DNA from: Streptococcaceae bacterium
GTDB lineage: Bacteria; Bacillota; Bacilli; Lactobacillales; Streptococcaceae
Assembly (NCBI GenBank): GCA_031270215.1
Contig: JAISYB010000130.1
Location: 1-7,958 of the forward strand
DNA length: 7,958 nucleotides
Reading direction: 5' to 3'
The notes below the pieces were generated by a model. That model was not told the origin of the DNA and did not search any database. It was given only the letters and a program-made list of their open reading frames with translations. Shown piece after piece: positions 6,028-7,958 of this stretch. Made by a program: the position numbers and the translations under genes. Each line of letters begins with the position of its first letter. The first letter of the stretch is position 1.

Positions 6028-6849
6028 TTAATGCATTACTGCATACACAATCAGTATAACACCTAAAACAATTCTATACCAGCCAAATAATTGAAAATCA
6101 TTACGTTTTAAATAATTCATTAAAAATTTAATCGCAAAGATTGAAACGATAAAAGCTGTCAGGCAACCAACCAATAATACTAGAAATTGCATGCCGGTAA
6201 ACATATTGCCATTTGCCAAAAATTTCAAAATCTTAACACCACTTGCACCAAACATCACCGGAATGCTCAAAAAGAATGAGAACTCGGTCGCAACAAATCT
6301 GGAACAGCCAATAATAATTGCGCCTAAAATTGTCGCACCGCTACGTGATGTTCCGGGTATTAGCGCCAGTACTTGGAAAAAACCAATCACGATTGCTGCT
6401 CTATAGGTCATGCCTCTTAAATCTGAGAGCCTTGGTCGCTTGTCTTTTTGCCATTTTTCAATCAAGATAAAGGCAACCCCATAAATAATCAACATCAATG
6501 ATACTGTTATAAAATTATGCAAATGCTTATCCAAAAAATCATTTAGCGGTAAGCCAATCACCATTGCGGGTAAGCAAGCGATGACGACCTTAAACCACAG
6601 CTGCCATGTATCTTGCTTTTCTTCTAATGACTTAGTATTAGAGAATGGGTTTAATTTGTGAAAATAAAGCCAAACCACTGCTAAAATCGCTCCAAGCTGA
6701 ATGACGACATCAAACATATTCATGAAGGCTTGACTTTGTTTCATCTTGATAAACTCGTCCGCTAAAATCAAATGCCCTGTTGAAGAAATCGGTAACCATT
6801 CGGTGATTCCCTCAATAATTCCCATCACAATCGCTTTAATAATATCCAT
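6028..6849 (-). CDS. uppP: Undecaprenyl-diphosphatase (BacA/UppP family)
   Basis: UppP is an integral membrane phosphatase acting on the outer side of the membrane. It converts undecaprenyl diphosphate, released by wall-polymer synthesis, to undecaprenyl phosphate, and extra copies give bacitracin resistance. The 273-residue length is typical. Both catalytic blocks are intact: EGITEWLPISSTGHLI (13-28), with the glutamates, serines and H26, and PGTSRSGATI (165-174), with R169. SFFLSIPVMFGAS (191-203) is a further family segment, and multiple hydrophobic spans run throughout. The ATG at 6849 follows AAGGTG by 5 bases. An extended -10 promoter lies upstream, and the VTT-family gene follows in the same direction. 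The BacA-type family is distinct from PAP2-type diphosphatases. Confidence 0.97.
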   Translation of the reverse strand: MDIIKAIVMGIIEGITEWLPISSTGHLILADEFIKMKQSQAFMNMFDVVIQLGAILAVVWLYFHKLNPFSNTKSLEEKQDTWQLWFKVVIACLPAMVIGLPLNDFLDKHLHNFITVSLMLIIYGVAFILIEKWQKDKRPRLSDLRGMTYRAAIVIGFFQVLALIPGTSRSGATILGAIIIGCSRFVATEFSFFLSIPVMFGASGVKILKFLANGNMFTGMQFLVLLVGCLTAFIVSIFAIKFLMNYLKRNDFQLFGWYRIVLGVILIVYAVMH

Positions 6850-6923
6850 AGTTACACCTTTCCATCATAATGATTGCAAGTCTGCTAGAAAGTTTTACCC
6901 CTCTATCTAACCTGACCCATTTC

Positions 6924-6932
6924 ATTATAACA
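6924..6932 (-). promoter_or_regulatory. Predicted extended -10 promoter of uppP
   Basis: On the minus strand TGT precedes a perfect TATAAT (6929-6924). No good -35 box is found at 16 to 18 bases (the best are GCACTA or CACTAT), so recognition would rest on the extended -10. The expected start near 6917 leaves a leader of about 68 bases, in which I see no strong hairpin. Confidence 0.6.
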
Positions 6933-6982
6933 AAATAAATCAGCTATAGTGCTAATATCTTAATAAATAAATATTATTTAAG

Positions 6983-7006
6983 AAAAAGCTAAGAAACCAG
7001 CCTCTT
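6983..7006 (-). terminator. Possible second terminator hairpin after the DUF6273-like gene
   Basis: On the minus strand AAGAGGCT (7006-6999) can pair with AGCTTTTT (6990-6983) through eight pairs, two of them G-U, around an 8-base loop. The T run is part of the descending arm. It is weak alone but lies just after the hairpin at 7020-7057, so it may act as a backup. Confidence 0.35.
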
Positions 7007-7019
7007 AATCGATTTTTTT

Positions 7020-7057
7020 AAAAGCCAACCAAGCTAGTAAAGACTGCGTGGTCGGCT
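7020..7057 (-). terminator. Probable terminator after the DUF6273-like gene
   Basis: On the minus strand AGCCGACCA (7057-7049) pairs with TGGTTGGCT (7031-7023) over nine pairs with one G-U, around a 17-base loop. Only four T residues follow before an A run. It lies about 120 bases past the stop codon and insulates uppP from the upstream gene. Confidence 0.65.
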
Positions 7058-7174
7058 GATATTTATTGTTCGTGACATGGATATATTTTTAGCAAATCTC
7101 TTTCGTGCTGGCACTTTAACGCTTTGCGACCTTGCCAAATACTGCTACACTAGGATTGTTTGCATCAAGCGTTA
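7058..7174. other. Spacer with no recognised gene between the DUF6273-like gene and its terminator
   Basis: Part of a 325-base gap whose remainder holds the two hairpins and the uppP promoter. The transcribed strand carries stops in all frames. The only other candidate is a 33-codon plus-strand frame (ATG 7077, stop 7176-7178) with no ribosome binding site, which I do not accept as a gene. The stretch is unusually long for a 3' untranslated region and could be a decayed gene fragment. Confidence 0.5.
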
Positions 7175-7958
7175 TTAGTAACTAATCCAGAATGCAGGGT
7201 GAACTGGGGATGTTTCATGTATTGTTGTTCCTTCGTCTGTTTCTGTAATTTTAGCATCGGCAGGAAACATACCTCTATGTAAAATCAGCACACTATTATC
7301 CTGATCTCCTGGCGAAGCAAGCCATGTGCTAATAGTTGCAGCACCATGCAGAAAGTTCCCTTTATTAGTCAATTCAACCGAACTACCTCCAAGTATATCG
7401 CTAATCGTAGGCACAAAGGCGGTCAGAGTACCACCACTACTATCAAGGATAGTCGAATAACGATTATCCAAGCCGGCAGCATCGTAATCCCGCTTCCAGT
7501 TGGTTGCGGTAGCCGAGCCGCTATCTTCTCCTTCCCTAATCGTAAGGCCTTGATTATAGCTAAAAGTGGCAAAATTTGGATAATCTTGCTTTATCGCCAG
7601 CACGCGCGCTTTATCGGCGGTATTTGTCATGTTGGTGTAGTAGTTTTCCACTGCTTTTCTGACCGGACTAATCGCAACACCACCATCACCAGTCTTGCCA
7701 TAGTTATTATTACCACTACTATCAAAGTAAGTATCATAACCACTACTATCAGTCGGAAGAAAAGTAAGCATCGCTGAAGCGTCAGTTCCTGTGGCATCAC
7801 CACCTCCTTCAGCAACAGGTGGCGTTACTCCAGCCTCTGCATAGGTTAGCGGGGTTGTCCGGATAATCTTTGCCTTATGATTAGTCGTATCGTCCTCTAG
7901 TATCAGCCATTTGGCGTTGTCAAATCTCGTGACACCATTACGATTAAACGGTACAGAA
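7175..7958 (-). CDS. DUF6273-like protein of unknown function, C-terminal part
   Basis: The frame is open from the right edge to tandem TAA stops, giving 260 residues; the start and any signal peptide are outside the window. The methionine at 7771 is internal, because the frame continues for 62 codons upstream of it. Near the visible N-terminus is AKWLILEDD (15-23), resembling the 'W-x-(V/I)-L' opening strand of DUF6273-type domains. The end contains STWLASPG (about 208-215) and HPAFWISY (253-260), resembling that family's 'WLRSPG ... GVRPALW' finish. The assignment is from memory of the family pattern, not a search. Between them lies a Gly/Ser/Thr/Asp-rich stretch with DSSG three times, and a linker (VAEGGGDATGTDASA, about 48-62). 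No LPXTG motif or C-terminal membrane anchor is present. Proteins with such domains are often exported or multi-domain surface proteins, so an exported role is plausible but not shown. Confidence 0.6.
   Translation of the reverse strand, partial: SVPFNRNGVTRFDNAKWLILEDDTTNHKAKIIRTTPLTYAEAGVTPPVAEGGGDATGTDASAMLTFLPTDSSGYDTYFDSSGNNNYGKTGDGGVAISPVRKAVENYYTNMTNTADKARVLAIKQDYPNFATFSYNQGLTIREGEDSGSATATNWKRDYDAAGLDNRYSTILDSSGGTLTAFVPTISDILGGSSVELTNKGNFLHGAATISTWLASPGDQDNSVLILHRGMFPADAKITETDEGTTIHETSPVHPAFWISY
7433..7751 (-). repeat. Three identical 13-base repeats inside the DUF6273-like gene
   Basis: TGATAGTAGTGGT on the transcribed strand occurs at 7751-7739, 7724-7712 and 7445-7433, each encoding Asp-Ser-Ser-Gly. 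The first two are 27 bases apart, so their frame is kept. Identical codon use at all three suggests short duplications or slippage-prone sequence rather than independent origin. Confidence 0.6.

Noticed and set aside
6815..6930. Short reading frames in the uppP leader, such as a 10-codon frame overlapping the uppP start
   Set aside because: None has a ribosome binding site, and the longest begins within the -10 box, upstream of the predicted transcript.
7077..7178. Plus-strand 33-codon frame starting MDIFLANLFRAG
   Set aside because: It has no ribosome binding site, no promoter and no family I recognise, and it runs into the tail of the gene on the other strand. I keep it only as part of an unexplained spacer.
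7346..7777. 143-codon plus-strand frame opposite the DUF6273-like gene
   Set aside because: It is Thr/Ile-rich because it reads the antisense of Ser/Asp/Gly codons, and it has no family resemblance. The minus frame has domain-like motifs and runs beyond the window.
7627..7815. 62-codon minus-strand frame preceded by a strong AAGGAGGTG-like site
   Set aside because: The purine-rich site is the codon run for Glu-Gly-Gly-Gly in the longer overlapping frame. The 62-residue product is low-complexity and looks like an out-of-frame shadow.
7175..7958. Higher GC as evidence of horizontal transfer of the DUF6273-like gene
   Set aside because: Hand-counted 60-base samples range from about 35 to 52 percent here, but parts of gpsA are also above 50 percent, so composition does not single the gene out.

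Overview
The window looks like chromosome from a low-GC Gram-positive bacterium of the order Lactobacillales. It is most likely a Streptococcaceae member close to Lactococcus. That placement is inference from gene content (CtsR, Veg, adjacent gpsA and galU, a lipoprotein-dependent amino-acid importer, UppP), AT-rich spacers and GGAG-type ribosome binding sites. Every gene I can support lies on the minus strand, so transcription runs from high to low coordinates.

Read in the direction of transcription, the right edge holds the C-terminal 260 residues of a probable DUF6273-type protein of unknown function (7175-7958), closed by one or two hairpins. Next is uppP (6028-6849), undecaprenyl-diphosphatase, followed after 69 bases by a VTT/TVP38-type membrane protein (5362-5958). 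A strong intrinsic terminator ends that pair. veg (4833-5105) is a short single-gene unit with its own promoter, and its terminator hairpin contains the veg stop codon. A third promoter at about 4771-4799 starts a tight run of permease, ATPase and lipoprotein of a polar amino-acid ABC importer. That run leads without a visible terminator into gpsA and galU and ends at a hairpin at 567-602. Last comes the N-terminal part of ctsR (1-229), with a textbook sigma-A promoter and a CtsR heptad-repeat operator over the expected transcription start.

Several genes bear on the cell envelope. GpsA supplies glycerol-3-phosphate for lipids and teichoic acids. GalU supplies UDP-glucose for polysaccharide and glycolipid synthesis. 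UppP regenerates the lipid carrier used by wall polymers, and the neighbouring VTT protein belongs to a superfamily that includes undecaprenyl-phosphate translocases. I saw no rRNA, tRNA, CRISPR array, insertion sequence or phage gene. I do not see a clearly new system. The items most worth a second look are the uppP-VTT pair, the importer-gpsA-galU operon, the permease with a substituted EAA-loop glycine, and the partial DUF6273-like protein.
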